Shown piece by piece: positions 26,362 through 34,689 of a stretch of 59,383 nucleotides of DNA (positions are counted from its first letter, which is position 1; each line of letters opens with the position of its first letter). Under the pieces are notes generated by a model, which was not told where the DNA came from, did not search any database, and saw only the letters and a list, made by a program, of their open reading frames with translations. Both the position numbers and the translations under genes were made by a program. This DNA is from an uncultured Mycoplasmatota bacterium (lineage in GTDB: Bacteria > Bacillota_I > Bacilli_A > RF39 > UBA660): assembly GCA_900553835.1 (NCBI GenBank), contig USFF01000004.1, positions 1 to 59,383 of the forward strand. The letters run 5' to 3'.

Positions 26362-26407
26362 AACTTCCTTTGTTAATAATTATACTAAAGGAAGTTATAA
26401 TTGTCAA
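26362..26407 (-). promoter_or_regulatory. Perfect consensus sigma-A promoter with a 10-bp inverted repeat
   Basis: Minus strand: TTGACA (26402-26407), exactly 17 bases, TATAAT (26379-26384). An inverted repeat AACTTCCTTT / AAAGGAAGTT (26387-26396 and 26362-26371) flanks the -10 box, one arm in the spacer and one just after the likely start point. The second arm also carries the ribosome site AAGGAAG. This looks like an operator that would shut off a very strong promoter. Confidence 0.75.
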
Positions 26408-26431
26408 AAAAATAGAGAAACATTTCTCTAT
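26405..26431 (-). terminator. Terminator of the ZIP transporter gene
   Basis: Minus-strand stem ATAGAGAA-ATGT-TTCTCTAT (8 pairs, 26412-26431) followed by seven T. The stop codon at 26428-26430 is inside the stem, and the next gene's -35 box begins directly after the T run. Confidence 0.85.
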
Positions 26432-27228
26432 CCTAAACTAACATCAAGTATCATCATAATAACGAAACCAATTATAGTAAAAAAAGTTATTAAATTTTTA
26501 TTACTATTATTTTGACTCTCTGGTATTAATTCTCTTATGACAACAAATATCATAGCACCTGCGGCAAAGCATAGGAAAAACGGTAATATACTTTCAATTT
26601 TTATAACAAGTAATGCGCCTATTACGCCAGCAATCGGTTCTACGAATCCACTAAGCTGGCCTATAAAAAATGCTTTTTTCCTTGAATATCCTTCTCTTCT
26701 TAAAGGTAAACTAACAGCAGCACCTTCAGGGAAATTTTGAATACCAATACCAAGCGCAAACAAGAATGCACCCATTAAAAGAGGTTCAGTAAGGTTACCT
26801 TTAAGTCCTCCAAATGCAAGACCTACGGCTAATCCCTCTGGAATATTATGAACAGTAATACTGATTATTAACATTAATATCCTATTTAATTTACTTTTCC
26901 TTGCATTATCAAATTTTTTTGTAACTTTATTAACTATTTTATCGCTTAAAATAATTAATAAAGTACCACTAATAAACCCTAAAGAAGCTATAAGCCAAGG
27001 TATTTGACCCTTAAGAGCAGCTCTTTCAATACCTGGTTCTAATAAACTCCAAAAACTAGCAGCTATCATAACACCAGAAGCAACTCCTAACATAGAATCC
27101 ATCACGGTCTTATTAACTTTTTTAAAAAAAATAACTACAGCTGACCCTAGTAAAGTAAAAAGCCATGTCATTATAGTAGCATATAAAGCTAGTCTAACCG
27201 GGTCAATTGACATAAATTTATAAAGCAT
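26428..27228 (-). CDS. ZIP family divalent metal transporter (ZupT/GufA-like)
   Basis: About 266 residues with eight hydrophobic segments. Helices 4 and 5 carry the metal-site motifs VHNIPEGLAVG and IQNFPEGAAVS, diagnostic of ZIP proteins of the GufA/ZupT group. It should import zinc or another divalent metal across the cytoplasmic membrane. The ATG at 27228 is chosen because AGGTGG lies six bases upstream; the longer start at 27243 would place the ribosome site inside the gene. No regulator gene is adjacent. Confidence 0.87.
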   Translation of the reverse strand: MLYKFMSIDPVRLALYATIMTWLFTLLGSAVVIFFKKVNKTVMDSMLGVASGVMIAASFWSLLEPGIERAALKGQIPWLIASLGFISGTLLIILSDKIVNKVTKKFDNARKSKLNRILMLIISITVHNIPEGLAVGLAFGGLKGNLTEPLLMGAFLFALGIGIQNFPEGAAVSLPLRREGYSRKKAFFIGQLSGFVEPIAGVIGALLVIKIESILPFFLCFAAGAMIFVVIRELIPESQNNSNKNLITFFTIIGFVIMMILDVSLG

Positions 27229-27261
27229 AAGTATCCACCTCATAGTATTCTATGATAAAAT

Positions 27262-27283
27262 AAAACTAAAGCAATTGCTTTAG
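27262..27283 (-). terminator. Terminator of the alpha/beta-hydrolase gene
   Basis: Stem CTAAAGC-AATT-GCTTTAG (27266-27283) followed on the minus strand by TTTTATTTT. Confidence 0.75.
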
Positions 27284-27284
27284 C

Positions 27285-28007
27285 CTATATTTCTTTTTTA
27301 AAAAATGTGTCAAAATAAAATTTAGTTTTAAGAAATTTAACAATTAAATCACAAACTTCAGTTTGTCTATCATTATTAAAAACGTCATGATTAATTCTTT
27401 TTACCTTGTAAAGATATTTATTCTTACTTTTAATATTATCATAAATATATGTAGAACTACTAAAGGGCACTAATTTATCTTTAGAGCCATGAATAATTAA
27501 TGTAGGAATATTAATATTCCTAACAACATCTTGGTTTTCTTTGACAATACTCATAAATTCCTTTAAAGAATTAAGTGGCATTTTTAAAAATCTCGAATAA
27601 ATTTCTTCTGCACTATAATCACTAACATTAGTTTTAATTAGACCCATTAACTCTCTAACATTTAGTTTGCTTTCATAACTATTTAAATACTGAAATGCTG
27701 CAGCAGCAAGAACAAGTTTTTTTACTTCTTTGTATTCACTTGCTACTATGGAAGCAATAACTCCTCCCATTGAATGTCCTATTACATAAATATCTTTATA
27801 TCCATGATTAATTAACATTTCAATATGACTTCTTGCACTATTTATCCAGTCTTCCCTTGTAGCCTTATCCTTTCTTGACTCATGACCTGGTAAAGTAAAA
27901 GAAAACACATCAAAGTTTTTAACAAACTCAAGAACATTAGCTAAGTTCTCCTCATCATATGTCCCACCTGCAAAACCATGAATAATTAAAATTGCTTTTC
28001 TCCTCAT
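27285..28007 (-). CDS. Alpha/beta-hydrolase (esterase/lipase family)
   Basis: A 240-residue soluble hydrolase: IIHGFAGG oxyanion region at the start, nucleophile elbow VIGHSMGGVIAS (Ser at about 98), a late Asp in IHGSKDKLVPF and His in RINHDVFNN. This is the catalytic triad of carboxylesterase/monoacylglycerol lipase-like proteins. Substrate unknown. It is divergently placed from the YtxH gene, with about 110 bases of promoter DNA between them. Confidence 0.8.
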   Translation of the reverse strand: MRRKAILIIHGFAGGTYDEENLANVLEFVKNFDVFSFTLPGHESRKDKATREDWINSARSHIEMLINHGYKDIYVIGHSMGGVIASIVASEYKEVKKLVLAAAAFQYLNSYESKLNVRELMGLIKTNVSDYSAEEIYSRFLKMPLNSLKEFMSIVKENQDVVRNINIPTLIIHGSKDKLVPFSSSTYIYDNIKSKNKYLYKVKRINHDVFNNDRQTEVCDLIVKFLKTKFYFDTFFKKEI

Positions 28008-28117
28008 AAAAACCTCACTTAATTAAATTTTAACACATATTTACATATTTTGTTTAATAAATATGACTATTTTACATAAAATAATGATATAATAATAAAT
28101 ATAAGGAGAGTGAACAA

Positions 28118-28522
28118 ATGAAAAAAGAAACTGGAAAAATAGTTGCAGGCGCAGTAGCAGGTGCAGTTATAGGTGGAACACTAGGAGTATTATTTGCACC
28201 TAGAAAGGGAAGCGACACAAGAGCAAAAATAAAAGAAACTTTTAACAATCTAAAAGACAAAGTAGCAAACTTATCAAGTGAAGATATACAAAAGTATATA
28301 AACAAAAAACTAGATGAAATAGATAAAGAAATAAGTTTACTTGAAATAACAAATAATTATAAAGAAGCAAAAAGAAGAGGTAAAAAGTTAATTAAAAAAA
28401 TAAACAAATTAATTAACTACTGTGCTAAAAAAGGCAAAGATGAATTTGAAGAATTAATAGAAGACTTAAAAGAAAGAGTAGAAGAGATATCTGAAGAAAT
28501 TCTAACAAATTTAGATAACTAA
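28118..28522 (+). CDS. YtxH domain membrane protein
   Basis: A 134-residue protein that starts with the YtxH pattern: a glycine-rich membrane helix (VAGAVAGAVIGGTLGVLFAP, residues 9-28) directly followed by RKGSDTRAKIKET. The rest is highly charged and helical, probably coiled coil. Family members are small general-stress type membrane proteins of unknown mechanism. AGGAGAG precedes the ATG and a TATAAT lies about 25 bases upstream. A clean terminator follows. Confidence 0.85.
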   Translation: MKKETGKIVAGAVAGAVIGGTLGVLFAPRKGSDTRAKIKETFNNLKDKVANLSSEDIQKYINKKLDEIDKEISLLEITNNYKEAKRRGKKLIKKINKLINYCAKKGKDEFEELIEDLKERVEEISEEILTNLDN

Positions 28523-28523
28523 A

Positions 28524-28558
28524 AAATACCAAGAGATCAATTTCTTGGTATTTTTTTG
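28524..28558 (+). terminator. Terminator of the YtxH gene
   Basis: Hairpin ATACCAAGA / TTCTTGGTAT with a short loop (GATCAAT) followed by TTTTTTT. Confidence 0.85.
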
Positions 28559-28635
28559 CTTTTTATAACATTAAGGTGCTTTGTTCCTTCTTACTAGAAA
28601 ATAGATATACTCCATATTTTTAATAATTTCAACAT

Positions 28636-28692
28636 TTTTACACCAAACCGAGATTTTTTATAGCTGATTTTACACCAAACTGAGATTTTTTA
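28636..28692. repeat. Two 25-bp direct repeats with one mismatch
   Basis: Bases 28636-28660 and 28668-28692 are identical except for one C/T difference. Each contains TTTTACACCAAAC and ends GAGATTTTTTA. They are separated by seven bases. They lie in the 210-base gap between the converging YtxH and glyA genes. Only two copies are present, so this is not a CRISPR array. Confidence 0.8.
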
Positions 28693-28713
28693 AAAAAATG
28701 TAAAAATTTAAAC

Positions 28714-28736
28714 AAAAAAAGCTTTAACAGCTTTTT
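28714..28736 (-). terminator. Terminator of glyA
   Basis: Minus-strand hairpin AAAGCT-GTTAA-AGCTTT followed by TTTTG. It touches the glyA stop codon. Confidence 0.7.
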
Positions 28737-29958
28737 AATAATTAAGTGGATGTTTCTTTGTTAACTCAAGAATTTTACTTTTATTTGAGTTAAGAACTTT
28801 CTCATTATCTTTATTTCTTAAAACTTCTACAATACTTTGAGTAATTAATCTAAAATCCTCTTCATTTAACCCTCTTGTAGTCATAGCAGCACTTCCTAGC
28901 CTTAATCCACTAGTTAAATTTGGCTTTAATTTATCAAATGGTATCATATTCTTATTAACAGTTACATTAATTCCATCTAAAATTGTTTCTGCTTCTTTAC
29001 CAGTAAGTCCGAAACTTTTGTTAACATCTATAAGCATTAAATGATTATCGGTTCCTCCAGAAACTACTTTAACACCAAGTCTTTTAAATTCCTCTGCCAT
29101 TGCTTTAGCATTCTTAAGAACATTAATAGCATACTCTTTAAAATCAGGCTCTAGTGCTTCACTAAAACACTGTGCTTTAGCGGCTATAACATGCATTAAA
29201 GGTCCACCCTGAATTCCAGGAAAAACAGTTTTATTTACTTTTTTAGAAATTTCTTCATTATTAGTTAAAATAATTCCACCTCTAGGTCCTCTTAAAGTTT
29301 TGTGAGTAGTAGAAGTAACAACATCAGCAAAAGGAACAGGGTTCATGTGAACTCCGGCCGCTACTAAACCAGCTATATGAGCCATATCTACCATCAAATA
29401 AGCGCCTACTTCATCTGCAATTCGCCTAAACTCTTCAAAATCGATTTTCTTACTATAAGCACTTGAACCAGCAATAATTAATTTTGGTTTAAAATACCTA
29501 ACAATAAGTTTTAGTTCTTCATAATCAATTTCTTCAGTTATTTCATTTACTCCATAACTAGCAAAATTATAATCTTTTCCGCTAAAGTTAACTTTACTTC
29601 CATGAGTCAAATGTCCACCATGATCTAGGTTCATTCCAAGCACGAAATCTCCTGGATTAAGAAGTGCTCTTAAAACTGCCATATTGGCAGAACTTCCACT
29701 ATGAGGCTGAACGTTAACATATTTTGCACCAAAAAGTTCGCGAGCCAAAGATATTGCTTTTTCTTCAAACAAATCAACTATTTCACAACCACCATAATAT
29801 CTCTTTTTAGGATACCCTTCGGCATATTTATTAGTAAGTATACTACCTTGCAAATCTAAAATAGCTTTAGAAGCATAATTTTCGCTTGCAATTAACTCTA
29901 CATTTTTCTCTTGTCTTTCTCTTTCAAGCATTAAAAATCTCTTTAAATCTTCATTCAT
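28735..29958 (-). CDS. glyA: Serine hydroxymethyltransferase (GlyA)
   Basis: A 407-residue PLP enzyme with ELIASENYAS near the start, QPHSGSSANMAVL, DMAHIAGLVAAG (cofactor Asp) and the Schiff-base segment TSTTHKTLRGPRGG (Lys about 226). It converts serine and tetrahydrofolate to glycine and methylene-THF, feeding one-carbon metabolism. The ATG at 29958 has GGGGGGA seven bases upstream. It lies only 21 bases after a secreted-protein gene and shares its promoter, an odd pairing for a housekeeping enzyme. Length is normal. Confidence 0.95.
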   Translation of the reverse strand: MNEDLKRFLMLERERQEKNVELIASENYASKAILDLQGSILTNKYAEGYPKKRYYGGCEIVDLFEEKAISLARELFGAKYVNVQPHSGSSANMAVLRALLNPGDFVLGMNLDHGGHLTHGSKVNFSGKDYNFASYGVNEITEEIDYEELKLIVRYFKPKLIIAGSSAYSKKIDFEEFRRIADEVGAYLMVDMAHIAGLVAAGVHMNPVPFADVVTSTTHKTLRGPRGGIILTNNEEISKKVNKTVFPGIQGGPLMHVIAAKAQCFSEALEPDFKEYAINVLKNAKAMAEEFKRLGVKVVSGGTDNHLMLIDVNKSFGLTGKEAETILDGINVTVNKNMIPFDKLKPNLTSGLRLGSAAMTTRGLNEEDFRLITQSIVEVLRNKDNEKVLNSNKSKILELTKKHPLNY

Positions 29959-29979
29959 TTTATTTCCCCCCAACAATAA

Positions 29980-30582
29980 TTAAACGCTAGGACAAGTAGT
30001 CCCTGTATTACCTGTTGCATATAAATGTGCACTAAAACTTCCACCTAAAAGTGAACTTTGATCATTACTTTCATCATAACTAAGCCACATTTTTAATGTA
30101 TAACTATCTCCTGCAGTATTAGAACTAGCAAGTTGATTACCAGAACTTAATAATATATAGGCTTTTCCATCACTTCCATAAGTAACAGTACTGAAATTAC
30201 CTAAAGTACTACTAGATGATCCTTTGTTAAACTCATAACTTAAATATTTACTATTTTTAATATTTGTACTTATTGAATCAACAACTAAATATAGATTATA
30301 ACAAACAGCTAAATTAGAATCAGTAGTTCTTTTAACAGTAAAATTTTTAATACTAGCCTTGCTATCTTTAGTACTATCTAAAATAGGTGCCATTCCTGTT
30401 CCACTTATAGAATTACTATCAATCCTTAATTTAACATTACCAGTCGTTATTTTAAATGGATTAGTATTATTAACAATTCTTGCTTGGAAATAAGCATAAC
30501 TAGCTGCAAAAACAAGTACAACCAAACAAATTACACTAATACTCATTAATAACACATAATTTTTAGAGATTGGTTCATTCAT
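29980..30582 (-). CDS. Secreted, membrane-anchored beta-rich protein (TasA/camelysin-like layout)
   Basis: A 200-residue protein with one N-terminal membrane helix (about 10-31) ending in ASYAYFQA, then a Ser/Thr/Asn-rich external domain of short strands with TGNVKLRID early on and a pair of cysteines (about 93 and 197). The ASYAYF tail of the helix followed by a beta-sandwich resembles the TasA/camelysin (CalY) group of secreted fibre proteins, but similarity is weak and no SipW gene is visible. It is first in a unit with glyA, under a promoter with a 12-bp palindrome. Function unknown. Confidence 0.65.
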   Translation of the reverse strand: MNEPISKNYVLLMSISVICLVVLVFAASYAYFQARIVNNTNPFKITTGNVKLRIDSNSISGTGMAPILDSTKDSKASIKNFTVKRTTDSNLAVCYNLYLVVDSISTNIKNSKYLSYEFNKGSSSSTLGNFSTVTYGSDGKAYILLSSGNQLASSNTAGDSYTLKMWLSYDESNDQSSLLGGSFSAHLYATGNTGTTCPSV

Positions 30583-30605
30583 TTTACTCCCTACTTTCTA
30601 TAACA

Positions 30606-30646
30606 ATTTTATAACAAATTACATGTTTTTTCAAGTAATTTGTTAT
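30606..30646 (-). promoter_or_regulatory. Promoter of the secreted protein-glyA unit with perfect 12-bp inverted repeat
   Basis: Minus strand: TTGAAA (30629-30634), 17-base spacer, TAAAAT (30606-30611). The arms ATAACAAATTAC (30611-30622) and GTAATTTGTTAT (30635-30646) are perfect inverted repeats with a 12-base centre. They enclose the -35 and reach the -10 box. A regulator binding here would block polymerase directly. Confidence 0.7.
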
Positions 30647-30780
30647 TCTTTTTAAAAAAGTTGCTCAATTCAATATTATCATTTGCCAAAAATTTGTGTT
30701 TATCATTTGATATCACGTTATATAGTATAGTTTAAAATAAAAATATACGGTCATTTTAAGTGGAACATTATTGATTGAAA

Positions 30781-30809
30781 GTGACTTTTTTATATTTATT
30801 TGATACAAT
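30781..30809 (+). promoter_or_regulatory. Candidate promoter of the helicase gene
   Basis: GTGACT (30781-30786), 17 bases, TACAAT (30804-30809), followed by AAAGGGTG and the ATG at 30834. Confidence 0.6.
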
Positions 30810-30833
30810 ATATTTAGAATAAAGGGTGTAGTT

Positions 30834-33119
30834 ATGAAAGAAGTGTTTATTAATAAATTTAATAATAGAGAGTATATTTCTAAATATTTATATGAATCAG
30901 TTAGAGATGAGTTGAATTTATCTAATTTTGACATAGTAAAATATAATGATGCTATACTAGAAAGTGAATATAATATATATAAAGATTATTTTTTAAATAT
31001 GTACAAAGGAATAGATAATAATGTTGTATTAGATAAAGAACAAATTAAAGCAATCTTGGCTGATGAAAAATACTCTTTGATAATCGCAGGTGCTGGAACT
31101 GGTAAGACTACTACCATGGCTTCTAAAGTTAAATATTTAGTTGATATAAAACATATTAATCCTTCTAAGATACTTGTAATGAGTTACACTAAAAAGGCTA
31201 CTGAAGAATTAGAAAGCAGAATTTTAGGAGACTTTAATATACCAGCTAAAGTGACTACTTTTCATAGTTTAGGATATATGTATATTAGAAAAATATTTTA
31301 TGATAGAAAGTGTTATGTTGTTGATAATAATTTAAAAAATCAATTCTTTTTAGAGTATTTTAAAGAAAATATATTCCCTTATAAGGATAAAGTTAAAGAG
31401 ATAACTGAAATATTTGATAAGAATAAACTTAATAAAAATTTTGTGTTTAGCGAATATTTTGTTAACAATTATTTTAAGTTTGACACTTATGAAGAATTTT
31501 TTGATTCATATAAAGATCATAAATTAGCAGAAGCACGTGAAAAAGGCCTTAAACAGACGATAGATTCGCTTATTGAAAAGAGACTTAATGGCGAATATAT
31601 TAGGACCATTAAAGGCGAAATAGTTAAATCTATTGGAGAAGCTAAAATAGCTAATTACTTATTCACACATGATATTGATTATACCTACGAGAAAGTTTAT
31701 ACTGAACTTATGGATGAAAATAAAATATATAAACCTGATTTTACTATTAATATAGGTGGAGAAGATATTTATATAGAATATTTTGGCTTATCTAATTATA
31801 AAGAGAAAGAGTTAAATAAATATAATAAGATAAAAGAATTGAAAGTTAATTATCACAAGAAAAATCACACTAATTTTATAGCAATCGATTATATGCGTGA
31901 TGAAGATATTTTGAAAACTCTAGAAAATGGTCTAATGAAGTTTGGAGTTATTCCTAAAGAAATAACTTTAGAAAGAATTCTTTTTGGTATATACGATAGT
32001 AATCCACTTAGTTTAATATATCCTTTTAAAAGCTTTATGTATAAATGTATTAGTGATATTAAGGGAAGCAAAGATAGAAATAATTACATAAGTATTGTTA
32101 GAGATTATCTAAATGGTGTAAACAATGAAGAAAAGAAAGTCATGGTAAAACAGTTTTATTATATAAATGATTTTTACCATTATTATCAAAACAAGTTATT
32201 TGGTTCAAATGAATATGGATTTGAATATAGTGATTTAATTTATTATGCGAATAAGTATATAAGCGCTATTGATGATGACAGTAATTTAAAGTATGATTAT
32301 ATTATTATTGATGAGTATCAAGATATTTCTAAAGATAGATATGATATTGTTAATAACACTAGAGTAAGAAACGATTCTAATATAGTGGCTGTTGGTGATG
32401 ATTTTCAAAGCATTTATCAGTTTAGTGGTTCTAGAATAGATTTTACTTATAATTTTGAAAAGTATTTTAAAGGAGCTAAGTTACTCAAGATTAGTAAGAC
32501 TTATAGAAATAGTCAAGAACTTACTAATTATTCTGGAACTTTTGTTATGAGAAATGAAAATCAAATTAAAAAAGAATTAGTAAGTGATAAGCACGAAAAA
32601 TATCCAATTAGATTTGTTACATTTAAAAGAGTAGAAAATAACGATAATAGCGAATATTTAAAATTAAAAGAGTTGATCCTTAAGATCCATGAAATTAATC
32701 CAAGTGATAGAATACTTGTTCTTGGTAGAACTAATAGTGTAATTAACAGATGTTTTAATGAAGTTGACTTAAAGGATGAAATAGGAAATAAGATTGAATT
32801 TGTTGGTTATGAAGATATTCTTATAGATGGCATGACAATGCATAAGTCAAAGGGGCTTACATATGACCAAGTTATTATTATTGGACTTAACAAGAGTTTT
32901 CCCGCAAGTGAACATTCATTATTTTGGTTAGAGTCTTTATTTAAGAATGAACTAATTGATGAAGGTATACCTTTTGCTGAAGAAAGAAGACTTTTCTACG
33001 TTGCGCTTACTAGAACAAAAAATAAAGTGTTCTTACTTGTTAATGAGAATATAAATGATAGAAGTATATTTATAAATGAAATATATCAAATTATAAAAGA
33101 TAATAGCCCAAGCAATTAG
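30834..33119 (+). CDS. Superfamily 1 DNA helicase, helicase IV (HelD)-like, with internal nuclease-like domain
   Basis: A 761-residue UvrD/Rep-type helicase. Motifs: AGAGTGKTTT (Walker A, 85-94), YTKKATEEL (Ia), IIDEYQDIS (II), GDDFQSIYQFSGS (III), MHKSKGLTYDQVII (V) and FYVALTRTKN (VI). Between motifs Ia and II, residues 262-320 hold an insert with IGEAKIANYL, YKPDF and YIEYFGL. This insert also occurs in E. coli helicase IV and resembles a PD-(D/E)XK nuclease core (the PDF Asp and the YIEY Glu). A 3'-5' repair helicase is the likely role. It is a single-gene plus-strand unit with its own promoter and terminator. Confidence 0.85.
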   Translation: MKEVFINKFNNREYISKYLYESVRDELNLSNFDIVKYNDAILESEYNIYKDYFLNMYKGIDNNVVLDKEQIKAILADEKYSLIIAGAGTGKTTTMASKVKYLVDIKHINPSKILVMSYTKKATEELESRILGDFNIPAKVTTFHSLGYMYIRKIFYDRKCYVVDNNLKNQFFLEYFKENIFPYKDKVKEITEIFDKNKLNKNFVFSEYFVNNYFKFDTYEEFFDSYKDHKLAEAREKGLKQTIDSLIEKRLNGEYIRTIKGEIVKSIGEAKIANYLFTHDIDYTYEKVYTELMDENKIYKPDFTINIGGEDIYIEYFGLSNYKEKELNKYNKIKELKVNYHKKNHTNFIAIDYMRDEDILKTLENGLMKFGVIPKEITLERILFGIYDSNPLSLIYPFKSFMYKCISDIKGSKDRNNYISIVRDYLNGVNNEEKKVMVKQFYYINDFYHYYQNKLFGSNEYGFEYSDLIYYANKYISAIDDDSNLKYDYIIIDEYQDISKDRYDIVNNTRVRNDSNIVAVGDDFQSIYQFSGSRIDFTYNFEKYFKGAKLLKISKTYRNSQELTNYSGTFVMRNENQIKKELVSDKHEKYPIRFVTFKRVENNDNSEYLKLKELILKIHEINPSDRILVLGRTNSVINRCFNEVDLKDEIGNKIEFVGYEDILIDGMTMHKSKGLTYDQVIIIGLNKSFPASEHSLFWLESLFKNELIDEGIPFAEERRLFYVALTRTKNKVFLLVNENINDRSIFINEIYQIIKDNSPSN

Positions 33120-33135
33120 CTTGGGGTTGTTTTTT
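33107..33135 (+). terminator. Terminator of the helicase gene
   Basis: CCCAAGC-AATTA-GCTTGGG followed by a T-rich tract. The stop codon (33117-33119) is inside the hairpin. Confidence 0.88.
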
Positions 33136-33286
33136 ATTCAAAAGAAATAAGATAACCTTAATGTTGTTTTGTTATACTTGATTTATTATATATCAATATT
33201 AGTTAAATTTGTTACTGACATTTTCATTAAATATTCACACTTTTTCATACATACATTTATGGTTGAAATAACGCATCTAAAGTGTT

Positions 33287-34390
33287 TTATATTTTCTTAT
33301 ATTTAGATAGTGTTTTCACTGTTTCTTTACTAAGATTTCCTGTTATTGGTTTATTAGCTAGTTCAATATCTTCGTATAAATTATTTAATTCTCTATAAAA
33401 TTTACCTGATATACCATCTATTTCACAAACTTCCATTTGTCCAATACATAACGGGTTTGCTTGTCTGATTTTAGGTTTTGATACAATTATTAATCCATCA
33501 ATATTATTAACCGCATATGATACTTTTTCTAATGATAAGATATCTTTTAAAACTGACCCGTACTTGCTACTAAGTATTTTAGTGATAATTTCTTGTTCGC
33601 TTAGTTCAAATAAGTCTTTCTCAGTTATAAGACCAATGTCTTCATAATATTTTAAAGCAAGTCCTAATACTTCCATTAAGTAACGGTCTTCTTTTGAAAG
33701 TAATATTTTACTGTATGTATTGATTGCTTTAAAAAAATCTTCATATTCTGCATTATGATGTTCGCTTAAGACAATTTCACCACCGAAATTTCTTAAACGA
33801 TCATTTGAAATATCAAAACACATGCCATTTAAATTTTCAAAATATGTAAGCATGTAATATAAATTTTTAATTTCATCAAACGAATGAGTCTTTGCCCAAA
33901 AGAGACAAGTAGTTAGTATACCATCTACTCTGTCTAAACAAAGTGATGGAATTTTTTTATCAATTAAAGGATATTTACTTGGATTAACTACTTCGTCTAT
34001 ATTAATACCATCTTCATGTAGGTATGTTAATAATTCTTCATCTTTTTGAATGATAGATTTTATGTCTAATTCATCACTTTCTTGAGTTAAAGAGTCTCCT
34101 TTTTTAAAAGAGTTAACATGTGCAAAGGATAAAGAGCCAACATCATGAAATGCTCCGGTTAAGGTGACCTTTAAATCTTCCGATAATTTCCAGGCAGTAT
34201 AAGCAACATTTTTAGAATGATCGTATCTTGAATAATATTCATTAGGTTTTATGCTGTTTATTCCAATATAGTCCATCCCACAAAATAAGCCTTTTCCTTT
34301 TAGCCTTTTTAAAGTCTTTGTTTTAAAGTATTTGTCTAATGCACCATTAGAATTTTCTTTATTTAAATTGTTATATTTTTCTACTAACAT
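33287..34390 (-). CDS. HD-domain phosphohydrolase
   Basis: A 367-residue soluble protein with HD-superfamily metal ligands: YDHSKNVAY (His58), GAFHDVG (His82, Asp83) and FAHVNSF (His91). A later EHHNAEYEDF segment may support the active site. The closest general type is the SpoT/dGTPase-like HD phosphohydrolases (COG1078-like). The nucleotide or phosphoester cleaved is unknown. It lies just after the tRNA-Cys in the direction of transcription but behind that tRNA's terminator, so it has its own start signals. Confidence 0.75.
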   Translation of the reverse strand: MLVEKYNNLNKENSNGALDKYFKTKTLKRLKGKGLFCGMDYIGINSIKPNEYYSRYDHSKNVAYTAWKLSEDLKVTLTGAFHDVGSLSFAHVNSFKKGDSLTQESDELDIKSIIQKDEELLTYLHEDGINIDEVVNPSKYPLIDKKIPSLCLDRVDGILTTCLFWAKTHSFDEIKNLYYMLTYFENLNGMCFDISNDRLRNFGGEIVLSEHHNAEYEDFFKAINTYSKILLSKEDRYLMEVLGLALKYYEDIGLITEKDLFELSEQEIITKILSSKYGSVLKDILSLEKVSYAVNNIDGLIIVSKPKIRQANPLCIGQMEVCEIDGISGKFYRELNNLYEDIELANKPITGNLSKETVKTLSKYKKI

Positions 34391-34527
34391 AAATCCTCCA
34401 GCAAATTATTAAAATTTTAATTTAATGTAAAATATATTCTATCATAAATTAATTAATATTAAAACCACTATAAAGTTTAAAGTTGTTACAGAATGTTAAA
34501 ATTTGTACCTAAAATCAAAATTACAAA

Positions 34528-34550
34528 TAAAAAACCCTTAAAATAAGGGC
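34528..34550 (-). terminator. Terminator downstream of tRNA-Cys
   Basis: Minus-strand CCCTTA-TTT-TAAGGG followed by TTTTTTATTT, 14 bases after the tRNA 3' end. Confidence 0.8.
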
Positions 34551-34563
34551 TTATATTCTTACT

Positions 34564-34638
34564 TGGAGGATCCGGCCGGAGTCGAACCGGCGATCGCGGA
34601 GTTGCAGTCCGATGCCTTAGCCTCTTGGCTACGGATCC
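34564..34638 (-). tRNA. tRNA-Cys (GCA)
   Basis: The minus strand folds as a tRNA: acceptor GGATCCG / CGGATCC, anticodon loop CTGCAAC (anticodon GCA) and T-loop GGTTCGACTCC. Discriminator T and encoded CCA (34564-34566) are present. U73 and the GCA anticodon are the main identity elements of tRNA-Cys. It is 75 nt long and lies about 50 bases after the membrane protein gene at 34690, so it may be cotranscribed with it. Confidence 0.97.
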
Positions 34639-34689
34639 ATCTGAAGTAACAATATTATACCAAATAATATGTTACTTTAAAAGAGAAAA

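Noticed and set aside
28636..28692. Possible CRISPR array
   Set aside because: Only two repeats with a 7-base spacer and no cas genes in the window.
28560..28734. Glycine or THF riboswitch controlling glyA
   Set aside because: This gap lies downstream of glyA. The real upstream regions (29959-29979 and 30583-30833) are short or AT-rich and show no conserved riboswitch core.
30834..33119. Phage-defence helicase-nuclease
   Set aside because: The internal PDF...YIEYFGL region is shared with housekeeping helicase IV proteins, and no other defence gene is adjacent.
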